DNA of 64,000 nucleotides from Streptomyces griseoflavus (lineage in GTDB: Bacteria > Actinomycetota > Actinomycetes > Streptomycetales > Streptomycetaceae), in NCBI RefSeq assembly GCF_014649995.1, contig NZ_BMUC01000010.1, positions 111,719 to 175,718 on the forward strand, written 5' to 3'. Below the pieces are notes generated by a model. It was not told the DNA's origin. It searched no databases and saw only the letters and a list, made by a program, of their open reading frames with translations. A program made the position numbers and the translations under genes. This document shows, piece by piece, positions 42,078 through 50,016 of the stretch (positions are counted from its first letter, which is position 1; every line of letters begins with the position of its first letter).

Positions 42078-43091
42078 ATGGAAGACCTCCGAGACGAACC
42101 CCTGCTGCCCGCGCCGCGCGGCCCCGTGAGCAGCGCCGTTCAGGACCATCTGCGCGGCACCGGCCCGCTCCCCTCCGAGCGGGACGTCGACGCGGCCCCG
42201 GTGTACGGCGACGACCTCCAGCTCGCCCTGTACCTCTGTTACGAACTGCACTACCGCGGCTTCGCGGGCGTCGCCCCCGACCTGGAATGGGACCCGGAGC
42301 TGCTGCGCACCCGTGCCGCCCTGGAGCGGCGCTTCCTCGGCGCGCTCCGCGCGGACGCCCGCCGGCACGACACCGTCGACGACGCGCTCGCCGGGATCCT
42401 GGTGGAGCCGGTCGACGGCACCGGCGTCAGTCACTTCCTGCGCGACAAGGGCGAGCTGTGGCACCTGCGCGAGTACGCCGCACTGCGGTCGCTGTACCAC
42501 CTCAAGGAGGCCGACCCGCACGCCTGGGTCCTGCCCCGGTTGCGGGGTCGGGCCAAGGCGGCGATGGCGGCCGTCGAGTTCGACGAGTACGGGGGCGGCC
42601 GCGCCGACCGGGTGCACGCCCGCCTGTTCGCCGACCTGATGACCGACCTGGGCCTGGACACGACGTACGGCCGCTACCTGGACGCCGCCCGCGCCGAGCT
42701 TCTCGTGGTGGTGAACCTGATGTCGCTCTTCGGCCTGCACCGCTCCCTCAGGGGCGCCCTGGTGGGCCATTTCGCGACGGTCGAGATCACCTCCTCGCCG
42801 GGCTCCCGGCGGCTCGCGGAGGCGATGCGGCGGACGGGCGCGGGCCCGGCGGCCGAGCACTTCTACGACGAGCACGTGGAGGCCGACGCGGTGCACGAGC
42901 AGGTGGTGCGCCACGACGTCATCGGCGGACTGCTGGAGGACGAGCCGCATCTGGCCCCCGACATCGCCTTCGGTGTGGACGCGACGGTGTTCACCGAGGA
43001 CCTGCTCGGTGACGCCCTGCTGGCGGACTGGCGGGCCGGCCGCTCCGGCCTGCGGACACCCCTGGATCAGAAGTCCACCCATACCTCCTGA
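42078..43091 (+). CDS. iron-containing redox enzyme (haem-oxygenase-like diiron fold)
   Basis: A 337-residue helical protein of the iron-containing redox enzyme family (haem-oxygenase-like). Candidate metal ligands recur in helices: Glu/His in GELWHLREYAALRSLYHLKEADPH, Glu/Asp in VEFDEYGGGRADRVH, and Asp/His/Glu in HFYDEHVEADAVHEQVVRHD. This is the pattern of haem-oxygenase-like diiron oxidases. Relatives carry out oxidative C-C cleavage or N-oxygenation, often in natural-product pathways. It is first of a tight operon: the methyltransferase starts 23 bases later and the CDGSH gene overlaps that. The substrate is unknown; the partners suggest a shared, uncharacterised redox/methyl reaction. 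Confidence 0.75.
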   Translation: MEDLRDEPLLPAPRGPVSSAVQDHLRGTGPLPSERDVDAAPVYGDDLQLALYLCYELHYRGFAGVAPDLEWDPELLRTRAALERRFLGALRADARRHDTVDDALAGILVEPVDGTGVSHFLRDKGELWHLREYAALRSLYHLKEADPHAWVLPRLRGRAKAAMAAVEFDEYGGGRADRVHARLFADLMTDLGLDTTYGRYLDAARAELLVVVNLMSLFGLHRSLRGALVGHFATVEITSSPGSRRLAEAMRRTGAGPAAEHFYDEHVEADAVHEQVVRHDVIGGLLEDEPHLAPDIAFGVDATVFTEDLLGDALLADWRAGRSGLRTPLDQKSTHTS

Positions 43092-43113
43092 GCACCGGGG
43101 TACTCGGCGGGCT

Positions 43114-43767
43114 GTGAAATCACTCGTACCACCGGGCGTGTACGCCCCTCAAGAGGACACCGAACTCCTGGCCGGCGCCCTGTTCGAGGAGCCCGTGTCG
43201 CCGGGCGCCGACGTGCTCGACGTGGGAACCGGGTCCGGCGCGCTGGCGGTGGCCGCCGCGCGGCGCGGCACCCGCGTCACCGCGGTCGACGTGTCGTGGC
43301 GGGCGGTGTGCGCGACGCGGATGAACGCGTTGCGGGCCGGGGTCACCGTGCGGGTCCACCACGGCAATCTGTTCGATCCGGTGCGGGGGCGGTCGTTCGA
43401 CCTGATCCTCGCCAATCCGCCGTACGTCCCCGCGCCGGGGGGCCACAGGCTGCCGCGCGGCGCCGCCCGGGCCTGGGACGCCGGTGGCGACGGGAGGATG
43501 GTGCTGAACCGGATCTGCGGGGAGGCCCCCGGGCTGCTGCGGCCCGGTGGCGTCCTGCTCCTCGTGCAGTCCGCGCTCAGCGACCCGGAGGCGACGCTCG
43601 GTCTGCTGCGGTCGGCCGGGATGAAGGCCGCGGTCACCCGGCGCCGGCGCATCGCCTTCGGGCCGGTGCTCCAGGAGCGCGAGAAGTGGCTGCGCGAGCG
43701 GGGGCTGCTGCCCCCGGCGGAGCACGAGGAGGAGCTGGTGGTGGTCCGTGCCGAACTCCCCGTCTGA
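43114..43767 (+). CDS. HemK2/MTQ2-type methyltransferase
   Basis: A 217-residue SAM methyltransferase. VYAPQEDTELL (about 9-19) is the MTQ2/HemK2 opening, motif I is VLDVGTGSGALAVAAA, the acidic loop is TAVDVS, and the catalytic NPPY is in LILANPPYVPAPGG. NPPY enzymes of this type methylate the amide of glutamine or a ring nitrogen. In eukaryotes MTQ2 modifies release factor eRF1; bacterial stand-alone versions have no settled target. GTG 43114 is chosen just before the conserved start. The 3' end overlaps the CDGSH gene by 20 bases. Confidence 0.8.
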   Translation: MKSLVPPGVYAPQEDTELLAGALFEEPVSPGADVLDVGTGSGALAVAAARRGTRVTAVDVSWRAVCATRMNALRAGVTVRVHHGNLFDPVRGRSFDLILANPPYVPAPGGHRLPRGAARAWDAGGDGRMVLNRICGEAPGLLRPGGVLLLVQSALSDPEATLGLLRSAGMKAAVTRRRRIAFGPVLQEREKWLRERGLLPPAEHEEELVVVRAELPV

Positions 43768-43945
43768 CGCCCCGCGGCGGGTCACCGTGCAGCGCAAGGG
43801 GCCGCTGCTGCTGGAGGGTCCGGTGGAGGTGGAGCTGGAGGACGGTACGGTCGTGTCCTCCGACCGCTTCCGGGTGGCCCTGTGCACCTGTCGCCGCAGC
43901 CGCCGCTATCCGTGGTGCGACACCAGCCACCGCGACCGGGCGTGA
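43748..43945 (+). CDS. CDGSH iron-sulfur domain protein
   Basis: A 65-residue protein with a single CDGSH-type cluster site, CTCRRSRRYPWCDTSH (about 46-61): three Cys and the C-terminal His bind a [2Fe-2S] cluster that is redox active and can be transferred. The canonical Asp-Gly-Ser-His becomes Asp-Thr-Ser-His, a common bacterial change. The N-terminal half is beta-rich (VTVQRKGPLLLEGPVEVEL). The GTG start lies inside the 3' end of the methyltransferase gene, so the proteins are translationally coupled and probably work together with the diiron protein. Confidence 0.85.
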   Translation: MPNSPSDAPRRVTVQRKGPLLLEGPVEVELEDGTVVSSDRFRVALCTCRRSRRYPWCDTSHRDRA

Positions 43946-43966
43946 GCCGCGGCCCGTGGACGTCCC

Positions 43967-44005
43967 GGAGGCCGGCGGGCGGCCCCACTCCGCCCGCCGG
44001 CCTCC
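43967..44005. terminator. bidirectional terminator hairpin
   Basis: GGAGGCCGGCGGGCG (43967-43981) and CGCCCGCCGGCCTCC (43991-44005) form a 15-bp perfect stem with a nine-base loop. It lies between the convergent CDGSH and SSI genes and can serve both. Confidence 0.65.
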
Positions 44006-44093
44006 TTCCGCGAGATCGCACGTTCCGCGTGGGGGCTCGCACTCCCCAAATCTGCGGGCCGCCGCGCGGTCACGGGAACCGTGCGATCCCGGT

Positions 44094-44528
44094 CTAGAAC
44101 GCGAAGACGCTCGATCCGTGAGCGTTCATCACGCAAGTGTTGGGGAAGATCCGCTCGTAGGAGACGCGCTGCCCCTGCCACACGCCGTCGACGGTGACGA
44201 CCACCGGGTCGTACTGCTGGGTGCAGAAGACGCCTTCCCGCATCGTCAGCGCGTCGAAGTCGCCGCCGACGCCGTTCAGGTCCGCGCAGGCCGAGGCCGC
44301 GGCCGGGTGGCTGCCCGAGGGGCCGGGGGCACAGGTCAGGGTGACCGCGCGTTCCGGCGTTACGGCTGCCGCGCTGTCGCCGTGGCCCACGGTGAGCACC
44401 AGGGCCGAGGGGGCGTAGAGCGCGGACGGGGCGTCTCCCTGAGCGGCCAGCGCGACCCCGGACAGGGGTGCGCAGACGGCTGCGGCCGTGAGGCCGAGGA
44501 CGGTGGCCCAGCGCGCGGTGTTCCGCAT
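44094..44528 (-). CDS. SSI-family (subtilisin inhibitor-like) protease inhibitor
   Basis: A 144-residue secreted inhibitor: signal peptide (about 1-29), then the full Streptomyces subtilisin inhibitor fold ([70 protein letters not shown]) with four Cys in two expected disulfides. The reactive loop reads Cys-Thr-Gln-Gln-Tyr-Asp-Pro (102-108), so P1 is Gln104 and P1' Gln105, where SSI has Met-Val and most relatives have Met, Lys or Arg at P1. It acts extracellularly on secreted serine proteases. ATG 44528 is chosen because GGAAGG sits nine bases before it and touches the earlier ATG. Confidence 0.92.
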   Translation of the reverse strand: MRNTARWATVLGLTAAAVCAPLSGVALAAQGDAPSALYAPSALVLTVGHGDSAAAVTPERAVTLTCAPGPSGSHPAAASACADLNGVGGDFDALTMREGVFCTQQYDPVVVTVDGVWQGQRVSYERIFPNTCVMNAHGSSVFAF

Positions 44529-44935
44529 TGTGTGCATCCTTCCGCTTCGTTTCGTCGGGTCGCCGGCCCGGGCTCGGTGGTGCCGGACCGGCGTGCCGGA
44601 GTCTGCCGAGTCCGCGGCGGAAACTCACATCGGATGTGCAGATTCAGGTAACATTGCGTGTTGAATCAGTGGCGTGAAGCGACGGCGTGCGGAGGGCTCG
44701 GCCCGGTAACCGGGCGGGCGTCGCACATGCGAAGTGGCCAGATGGCCGACTTCCCCCTGTTCATTAATCGGCCTGAAACATTCCGGATCCGCTCTCGGCG
44801 GACCGTTCCGTGACGTCTCGTGTTCACGGAAGCAGCGCGCAGTGGTCATCGCGCGTCCGCCCGCGCACCGGCGGACGGAGCTTCCCGCCCGCCGCGGTCA
44901 GCGGCGTTGTCAGTGCCCGTCGTTACGGTGCGGGC
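44529..44935. promoter_or_regulatory. divergent control region, SSI and hydrolase genes
   Basis: About 400 bases without a gene but with several palindromes: CACATC-G-GATGTG (44626-44638), GATTCA/TGAATC arms (44641-44646, 44662-44667) and GCCCGGT-A-ACCGGGC (44701-44715). TGGCCAGATG (44735-44744) matches nine of ten positions of the AdpA consensus TGGCSNGWWY. AdpA is known to activate SSI-type inhibitor genes in S. griseus, so control by AdpA here is plausible but untested. On the right, TACGGT (44924-44929) lies six bases before the hydrolase ATG. Confidence 0.45.
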
Positions 44936-45634
44936 ATGACTCGATTCGTGATGGCGGCCGGTGCGTGGCTCGGGGCGTGGGCGTGGGACGAGGTGGCGGC
45001 CGAGCTGCGGGCGGCGGGCCACGAGGCCCATCCCCTGACGCTGTCCGGCCTCGCCGAGAAGCGGGGCGTGCCGGCCGGTCAGCACACGCATGTCCAGGAC
45101 ATCGTGGACGAGGTGGAGCGCCTCGGCCCGCGCGACGTCGTCCTCGTGGGGCACAGCTACTCCGGGATCCCGGTCGGCCAGGCGGCCGTGCGGATCGGGG
45201 AGCGGTTGCGGCGGGTGGTGTTCGTCGACGCCGCCCTCCCGGTCGACGGGGAGTCGTTCCTCTCGGGCTGGCCCAGCGACCACGTCCGGCGGGCCGTCGA
45301 GGCCCATGACGGCTTCTGGCCGCCGGCGGGGCCGGACGACTTCGCCGGGCAGGGGCTGACGGACGATCAGATCGCGCGCATCGTCGGCGGATCGACCCCG
45401 CACCCCGGCGCCACGCTCACCGAGGCGGCCGTCCTCGACCGGCCGGTCACCGAGCTGCCGGCGACGTACGTGAAGTGCCTCCTCGACGGCGACGAGCCCC
45501 CGCCCGCCGCGGCGGAACCGCTGCGGAGCCGCCGCTGGGAGCTGGTGACCATGGACACCGGGCACTGGCCGATGTTCTCCCGCCCGGGGGAGCTGGCGCG
45601 GGTCCTGCACGAGGCGGCGGCCGCGGGCCGCTGA
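44936..45634 (+). CDS. alpha/beta hydrolase (esterase-like)
   Basis: A 232-residue alpha/beta-hydrolase. The nucleophile elbow is GHSYSG (about 75-80), the catalytic His is in TGHWPMF near the C-terminus, and the acid is probably in the DALDGDEPP-like region before it. The compact fold with the GAWLGAWAWDEVAAEL opening resembles the EstC/salicylate-esterase-like group. It lacks a signal peptide, so it acts in the cytoplasm; the substrate is unknown. TACGGT six bases before the ATG and no Shine-Dalgarno indicate a leaderless message. It is divergent from the SSI gene. Confidence 0.8.
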   Translation: MTRFVMAAGAWLGAWAWDEVAAELRAAGHEAHPLTLSGLAEKRGVPAGQHTHVQDIVDEVERLGPRDVVLVGHSYSGIPVGQAAVRIGERLRRVVFVDAALPVDGESFLSGWPSDHVRRAVEAHDGFWPPAGPDDFAGQGLTDDQIARIVGGSTPHPGATLTEAAVLDRPVTELPATYVKCLLDGDEPPPAAAEPLRSRRWELVTMDTGHWPMFSRPGELARVLHEAAAAGR

Positions 45635-45722
45635 AGCCGGGGTCGTCCCGTACTGGACGCGGCCCGCGCATACCGGCGAGTATGCGCGGGACGACAGAGC
45701 CGGAGGAGACGGGGCGGGACGG

Positions 45723-46892
45723 ATGGCGAAGCACTGGGCCGACTTCCAGTACGAGATCTACCTGAACGGGATGACCGGCGCCGTGCCCCGGCTGCCGACC
45801 GATCTGACCCGGCTGGAGGAGCTGACCGAGCAGCGGCTGGGCCCCGGCCCGGTGGGGTACGTCGCCGGCAGCGCCGGGGACGGCAGCACCGCCCGCGCCA
45901 ACCGCGCCGCGCTCGACCGCCACCGGATCGTCCCGCGCGTGCTGCGGGACGTGCACGAGCGTGATCTGTCGGTGGAGGTGCTGGGCCGTGCCCTGCCGGC
46001 ACCGCTGGCGCTGGCGCCGGTCGGGGTGCTGTCGATCATGCACCCGGACGCGGAGTGCGCGGCGGCCCGGGCCGCCGCCGCGCAGGGTGTGCCGTTCGTG
46101 CTGTCCTCCGCCTCCAGCACGCCCATGGAGCAGGTCGCGGAGGCGATGGGCGAGGCGGAGCGCTGGTTCCAGCTGTACTGGCCGAAGGACGTGGAGGTGG
46201 CCCGGAGCTTCCTGGAGCGGGCGAGGGCCGCCGGGTTCACCGCGCTGGTCGTCACCCTGGACACTCCCCTGCTGTCCTGGCGCCCGCGCGACCTGGACCG
46301 GGCGTATCTGCCGTTCCTGCACGGGGTGGGCACCGCCAACTACTTCTCGGACCCGGCGTTCCGGGCGGGGCTGGCCAAGCCGGTGCACGAGGACCGCGAC
46401 GCGGCGGTCATGCACTTCGTCGGCATGTTCGCCGACCCCGCCAAGTCCTGGCCGGACCTGGCGTTCCTGCGGGAGAACTGGGACGGCCCGATCGTGCTGA
46501 AGGGCGTGCTCCATCCCGACGACGCCCGGCTCGCCGCCGACGCCGGGATGGACGGTGTGGTGGTGTCCAACCACGGGGGCCGCCAGGTGGCCGGGGCGAT
46601 CGCCGCCGTGGACGCGCTGCCCGGCGTGGTGGAGGCCGTCGGCGACCGGCTCACCGTGCTGTTCGACAGCGGGGTCCGCACCGGCGACGACGTCTTCAAG
46701 GCACTGGCGCTCGGCGCCCGGGCGGTCCTCCTGGGACGCCCGTACGTGTACGGGCTCGGCCTCGACGGGCAGGCGGGCGTGGAGCACGTCATCCGCTGCC
46801 TGCTCGCCGAACTCGACCTCACCCTGGCGCTGTCGGGTCACTCCACACCGGCCACGCCCGGCCCCGGCGACCTCACGCACACCGGCCACTGA
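45723..46892 (+). CDS. lactate 2-monooxygenase
   Basis: A 389-residue FMN-dependent alpha-hydroxy-acid oxidase-family enzyme, TIM barrel. FMN and catalytic residues are visible: VGYVAGSAGDG, SSASSTPMEQVAEAMG, FQLYWPKD, the catalytic His and Arg in SNHGGRQVAGAIAAVDALP, and DSGVRTGDDVFKALALGARAVLLGRPYVYGL. The length and the N-terminal HWADFQYEIYLNG are typical of actinobacterial lactate 2-monooxygenase, which turns L-lactate and O2 to acetate, CO2 and water. It could also act on another 2-hydroxy acid. It follows the alpha/beta hydrolase gene by 88 bases on the same strand; a functional link is uncertain. Confidence 0.85.
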   Translation: MAKHWADFQYEIYLNGMTGAVPRLPTDLTRLEELTEQRLGPGPVGYVAGSAGDGSTARANRAALDRHRIVPRVLRDVHERDLSVEVLGRALPAPLALAPVGVLSIMHPDAECAAARAAAAQGVPFVLSSASSTPMEQVAEAMGEAERWFQLYWPKDVEVARSFLERARAAGFTALVVTLDTPLLSWRPRDLDRAYLPFLHGVGTANYFSDPAFRAGLAKPVHEDRDAAVMHFVGMFADPAKSWPDLAFLRENWDGPIVLKGVLHPDDARLAADAGMDGVVVSNHGGRQVAGAIAAVDALPGVVEAVGDRLTVLFDSGVRTGDDVFKALALGARAVLLGRPYVYGLGLDGQAGVEHVIRCLLAELDLTLALSGHSTPATPGPGDLTHTGH

Positions 46893-47119
46893 CCCGCAGC
46901 GGGCCGTCACTCCCCGGCACGGCCGGTCCGAGCACGCGGCTCGGGGCCAGGGGCGCGGCGCGTGGAACGCGCCGACTGCGCGGCACGTCACCCGCACCGC
47001 CCCGGTGACTCGCTCCCCCGTCCGCAGCGGCCGCGATGCCCTCGCGCCGGCCGCCGGGGCCGTCACGAGCTCGTGGGCCCCGCCGGGCTCCTGCCGGGCA
47101 CCTCGGGCCGCCGCCGGGT

Positions 47120-47169
47120 CGACGGCCGGGACGGGACCACTTCCCGAGAGGGTCCCGTCCCGGCCGTCG
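47120..47169 (-). terminator. long terminator hairpin after the lectin-fusion gene
   Basis: The arms at 47120-47138 and 47151-47169 pair over 19 bases without mismatch (core GGCCGGGACGGGACC), with a 12-base loop. It lies seven bases past the stop at 47176, and also downstream of the convergent lactate monooxygenase gene. It is the strongest hairpin in the window. Confidence 0.7.
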
Positions 47170-47175
47170 GCGCCG

Positions 47176-48819
47176 TCACGCCAGTGGTTCCGGCAGCCTC
47201 GCCTGCCGGGCCGGCGGGATGTCCGTGCCCGTGATGGAGAGGGAGTCCGTGCCGGTGCCCACGGACTCGGCCGCCCAGCGCTGGTTCACCGTCCGGTCGC
47301 GTACCTTGACGACGATGTCGGCGTTCGCGTCAGGGGTGGCGGGGAGGAGGGCCAGCTGGTCGTCCCAGCGGGGCAGCAGTTCCCCCTGGAGGGTGAGGTC
47401 GTAGCGCACGTCGTCACGGCGTGGGTCGCCGGGTTCGGCACAGGTCCCCAGGACGACGACACCGGCGTCCTTGTGCGAGTCCAGGCACAGACCGGGGTCC
47501 GCGACGCTGCGCAGCAACCCGTCGTCCTCGTACGTCCATTGCTGGGTCCACGCCGAGGAGCACTCCGCGAGCCGGGTGCCCGAGCCGTCCCGCGGCTCGC
47601 CCCGGGTGTCGAGGCAGAGGCCGGAGGCGATGTTGCGCAGCCGGGTGCGCCCCGGCGCGCTCGGCAGTCCGGCGGCGCCGGGAGGGGACGCGGACGGTAC
47701 GGCCGCACGCCCGCCCACCGCGCCGGTGGAGCCCGTCGGGTCGGCCGCGCCGCCGTCCGGTGTGGAGGGCCCGGCGATGAGCACGCTCACCAGGATCCCG
47801 GCGGACACCGCGCCGAGGCCGGTGAACAGGGTCCTGGTGGAGCGCACCGGATCCGGCAGGGCGATGCCGGCGAGACGGTCGGGGACGGGCAGCCGGGCCA
47901 GCAGACGGTGCCGGCCGCCGCCGGACTCCCCGTCGCCGCCGCGGCGCCCGCGGCGGACGGCCCGGCCACCGCGCGGGCCCGCCGCCGCACGCCCCGGACG
48001 CGAGTCGAGATAGCGCCGGGCGCCCCAGCCGAGCACGGCCTCGGCGAGCAGCGTGCCCAGCCCGCCCTCGAAGTGGCTCAGTTGTTCGGCCGCGTTCCGG
48101 CAGTAGCGGCACTCGGCCAGATGCCTGCGGACGTCCGGCAGCAGGGCCCCGCCCCGGCGGATGGGCACGTCGAGGAGACGGTTGTAGAAGCCGCAGTCCT
48201 TCGTCGGTGCCAGTTCCAGATGGGCGTGGACAAGATTCTGACGGAAAGTGTCCCGCGCCTGTTCGAGTGCGCCCGACGCGATGTCGGGATCCATGCCCAG
48301 CAGACCGGCCGGTACGGAAATCGGCTCGGCCTCGACCTCGGCATGCCAGAGCAAACAGCGCGCGAGTGCGGGCAGGGACCGGAATGCCCGTTGGGCGAGT
48401 GAGCGGTTTTCCGGCGTCATGGTCGTCGCGGCGCGCATGCCGCGTCCGCCGGCCGGTTTCTGCAGACCGGGCAGAACTCCGGCTATTCGGTCGTCGGCGG
48501 CCCACTCCCGGACCGTGTCCCGCACTCCGACCAGCAGGACGGGCCGCAGCGCGACGGCCGATTCGCCCACGGCGACCCGGCCCAGAACACGGTGCAGGGC
48601 GGCGGCGGTGACCATGGCGGCCGTCTGTCCCGACGAGGCGAGGCAGACGGCCGCGTAGTCCTGCATCGGCCGCCAGTGCCGCGCGGTCAGCAGCGCGACG
48701 GAGTGGGCGGCTTCGCCCTCCGGCCGGCCCCGCAACCGCGTGGCGAGGGCCTCGTCGGATTCCCCGGGATCCCCGCCCGGGGGCGGGTAGGGAGGTCGAG
48801 GAGGGTGGGGGGTGTGCAC
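47176..48819 (-). CDS. sigma-like / zinc-finger / transmembrane / ricin-lectin fusion
   Basis: A 547-residue protein of mixed architecture. Residues about 15-190 resemble sigma-70 regions 2 and 4: EALATRLRGRPEGEAAHSVALLTARHWR, then a helical part ending AFRSLPALARCLLWHAEVE and an HTH-like stretch GLLGMDPDIASGALEQARDTF. Next is an anti-sigma-type zinc finger, HLAECRYC (about 236-243), a basic linker, one membrane helix (LFTGLGAVSAGILVSVLIAG, about 330-350), a Pro/Ser spacer and an extracellular ricin-type lectin domain (about 390-547, GLCLDTRGEPRDGSGTRLAECS, QQWTYEDDGLLRS, LCLDSHKD). It looks like a one-piece sugar-sensing regulator. GTG 48819 is chosen because GGAAGGA lies nine bases upstream. 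No function has been shown to my knowledge. Confidence 0.65.
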   Translation of the reverse strand: MHTPHPPRPPYPPPGGDPGESDEALATRLRGRPEGEAAHSVALLTARHWRPMQDYAAVCLASSGQTAAMVTAAALHRVLGRVAVGESAVALRPVLLVGVRDTVREWAADDRIAGVLPGLQKPAGGRGMRAATTMTPENRSLAQRAFRSLPALARCLLWHAEVEAEPISVPAGLLGMDPDIASGALEQARDTFRQNLVHAHLELAPTKDCGFYNRLLDVPIRRGGALLPDVRRHLAECRYCRNAAEQLSHFEGGLGTLLAEAVLGWGARRYLDSRPGRAAAGPRGGRAVRRGRRGGDGESGGGRHRLLARLPVPDRLAGIALPDPVRSTRTLFTGLGAVSAGILVSVLIAGPSTPDGGAADPTGSTGAVGGRAAVPSASPPGAAGLPSAPGRTRLRNIASGLCLDTRGEPRDGSGTRLAECSSAWTQQWTYEDDGLLRSVADPGLCLDSHKDAGVVVLGTCAEPGDPRRDDVRYDLTLQGELLPRWDDQLALLPATPDANADIVVKVRDRTVNQRWAAESVGTGTDSLSITGTDIPPARQARLPEPLA

Positions 48820-49369
48820 TGAGATGGTTCCTTCCCACAGCGCATGTGACATTCGAGCGATTCCGACACCGAAAAAGGAAGCCCGATCGGTGCATACCTC
48901 TTTGGCGTGGCGCGGGGGGCGCGAATTCACCCGTGGCGAATCGGATCCGGTTCCTCAACTCTCGTGCGTCCCCGGCCTTTACCCCCTCGCGGGTGGCTCA
49001 CTCTCGCACAACCGGCGCTCGGCCAACAAGGCGGTGGGGCAACATCCCCGCGTTGACAGAAAGTCAGAAAGAGAAGGGCGGCGGCAAGCGGTCGCTCCGG
49101 CTTTCGATCTGCGTTTTTCCCTGGTGCACATCCGGAGCGGCGCGGCTGCCTCACGTCGCTCACCCGCGCGAGGACGGCACGCGCCCCGCACCCCGTGCGC
49201 ACGCCGCGCCCGCGCCGGGACTCCGCGCGCGCTCCCGGCGCACGCCGGTGCGTGGTCGGCCGGCCGCGGCCCTGCCCGGAGGCCGTGCCCGCGGCCGGCG
49301 GCTCTCCGGCGCGCCCGGCCGGCGGCCCCGAGGGAGCGGGCACCGCGCGCGGCCCCGTCCGGCGCGGTG
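48820..49369. other. 550-bp intergenic region
   Basis: No coding frame with actinomycete third-position bias. The left part (48820-49130) is AT-richer than its surroundings and should hold the promoter of the lectin-fusion gene. The right part carries an 11-bp inverted repeat, GCCGGCCGCGG (49259-49269) and CCGCGGCCGGC (49289-49299), about 70 bases past the toxin gene, a possible terminator. Confidence 0.45.
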
Positions 49370-49747
49370 TCAGATCTGCCAGGAGCGCAGCCGGTCGGCC
49401 GCGGCGTAGACATCGGCGTCGCCGGAGATCAGGTCACGGGCGAGATCGACCAGGGCGCCGTAGGGCGGGTCGATGCCGACTCCGCTGACGAACATGTACG
49501 CCACGGCGGTGGAACAGGCGAAGCGGGCGTTGGCCGAGGGCAGCGGCCGGAGCACGGCCAGGGTGTGCAGCAGGGCCGCCGCCCGCCAGGCCGGATCGGA
49601 GTCCACACCCAGCCGGGGCGGGTCGACGCGATGCCGGGCGACGGCCGCGACCAGGGCGGAGAAGTCGTTGACGGTGGGCTGGTCGGGAAGGACCTCTTCG
49701 TGGCGCTGGAGCAGCCAGGGCACGTCGATGTGCAGCACGGGTGCCAT
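49370..49747 (-). CDS. Fic/Doc-family toxin-like protein
   Basis: A 125-residue Doc-type protein, second gene of a toxin-antitoxin pair. The helical Fic core is recognisable (HRVDPP, AWRAAALLHTLAVLRPLPSANARFACSTAVAYMFV, then GDADVYAAADRLRSW). The catalytic motif HPFxDGNKR is degenerate: here it reads RPLPSANARF, so the catalytic His and the Asp-Gly pair are replaced while Asn and Arg remain. It may have a different activity or be inactive. It starts three bases after the antitoxin stop, so the two are co-transcribed. Family call is from overall pattern and neighbour. Confidence 0.7.
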   Translation of the reverse strand: MAPVLHIDVPWLLQRHEEVLPDQPTVNDFSALVAAVARHRVDPPRLGVDSDPAWRAAALLHTLAVLRPLPSANARFACSTAVAYMFVSGVGIDPPYGALVDLARDLISGDADVYAAADRLRSWQI

Positions 49748-49750
49748 CGG

Positions 49751-49996
49751 TCAGGCGGCCCGCCCCTCGCCCTTGGCGGGAGGTTCGTCGTCCGGGAAGG
49801 CGGCGGCGAACTCGTCCTTGTGGGAGGCGAAGAACCGGCGGAAGGCCTCCGCGCCCTCCTGCAGGGCGCGGTGGCGGGCTATGTCGGCCGCGGCCGCCTC
49901 GCGCACCAGCGCCTTCATGGACGTACCGCGCTCCTTGGCGATCTGCCGCAGGTCCTCGAGCTCGCGGTCGCTGAACTCCACGTTGAGAGCAGGCAT
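49751..49996 (-). CDS. antitoxin of the Fic/Doc-like pair
   Basis: An 81-residue protein. The N-terminal MPALNVEFSDRELEDLRQIAKERGTSMKALVREA is a ribbon-helix-helix-like DNA-binding domain (strand, then two helices), followed by a charged C-terminal helix (AFRRFFASHKDEFAAAFPDDE) likely to wrap the toxin. Start ATG 49996 has TACCGT six bases upstream and no Shine-Dalgarno, so the message is probably leaderless; a GTG two codons earlier is possible. A palindrome at 50017-50034 just upstream is the likely autoregulatory operator. Confidence 0.75.
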   Translation of the reverse strand: MPALNVEFSDRELEDLRQIAKERGTSMKALVREAAAADIARHRALQEGAEAFRRFFASHKDEFAAAFPDDEPPAKGEGRAA

Positions 49997-50016
49997 GCCC
50001 ACACGGTACCGCTCGG

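Noticed and set aside
48846-49409. Plus-strand frames across the 48.8-49.4 kb gap.
   Set aside because: No coding-type third-position bias, no ribosome site, and the products are Arg/Pro-rich shadows.
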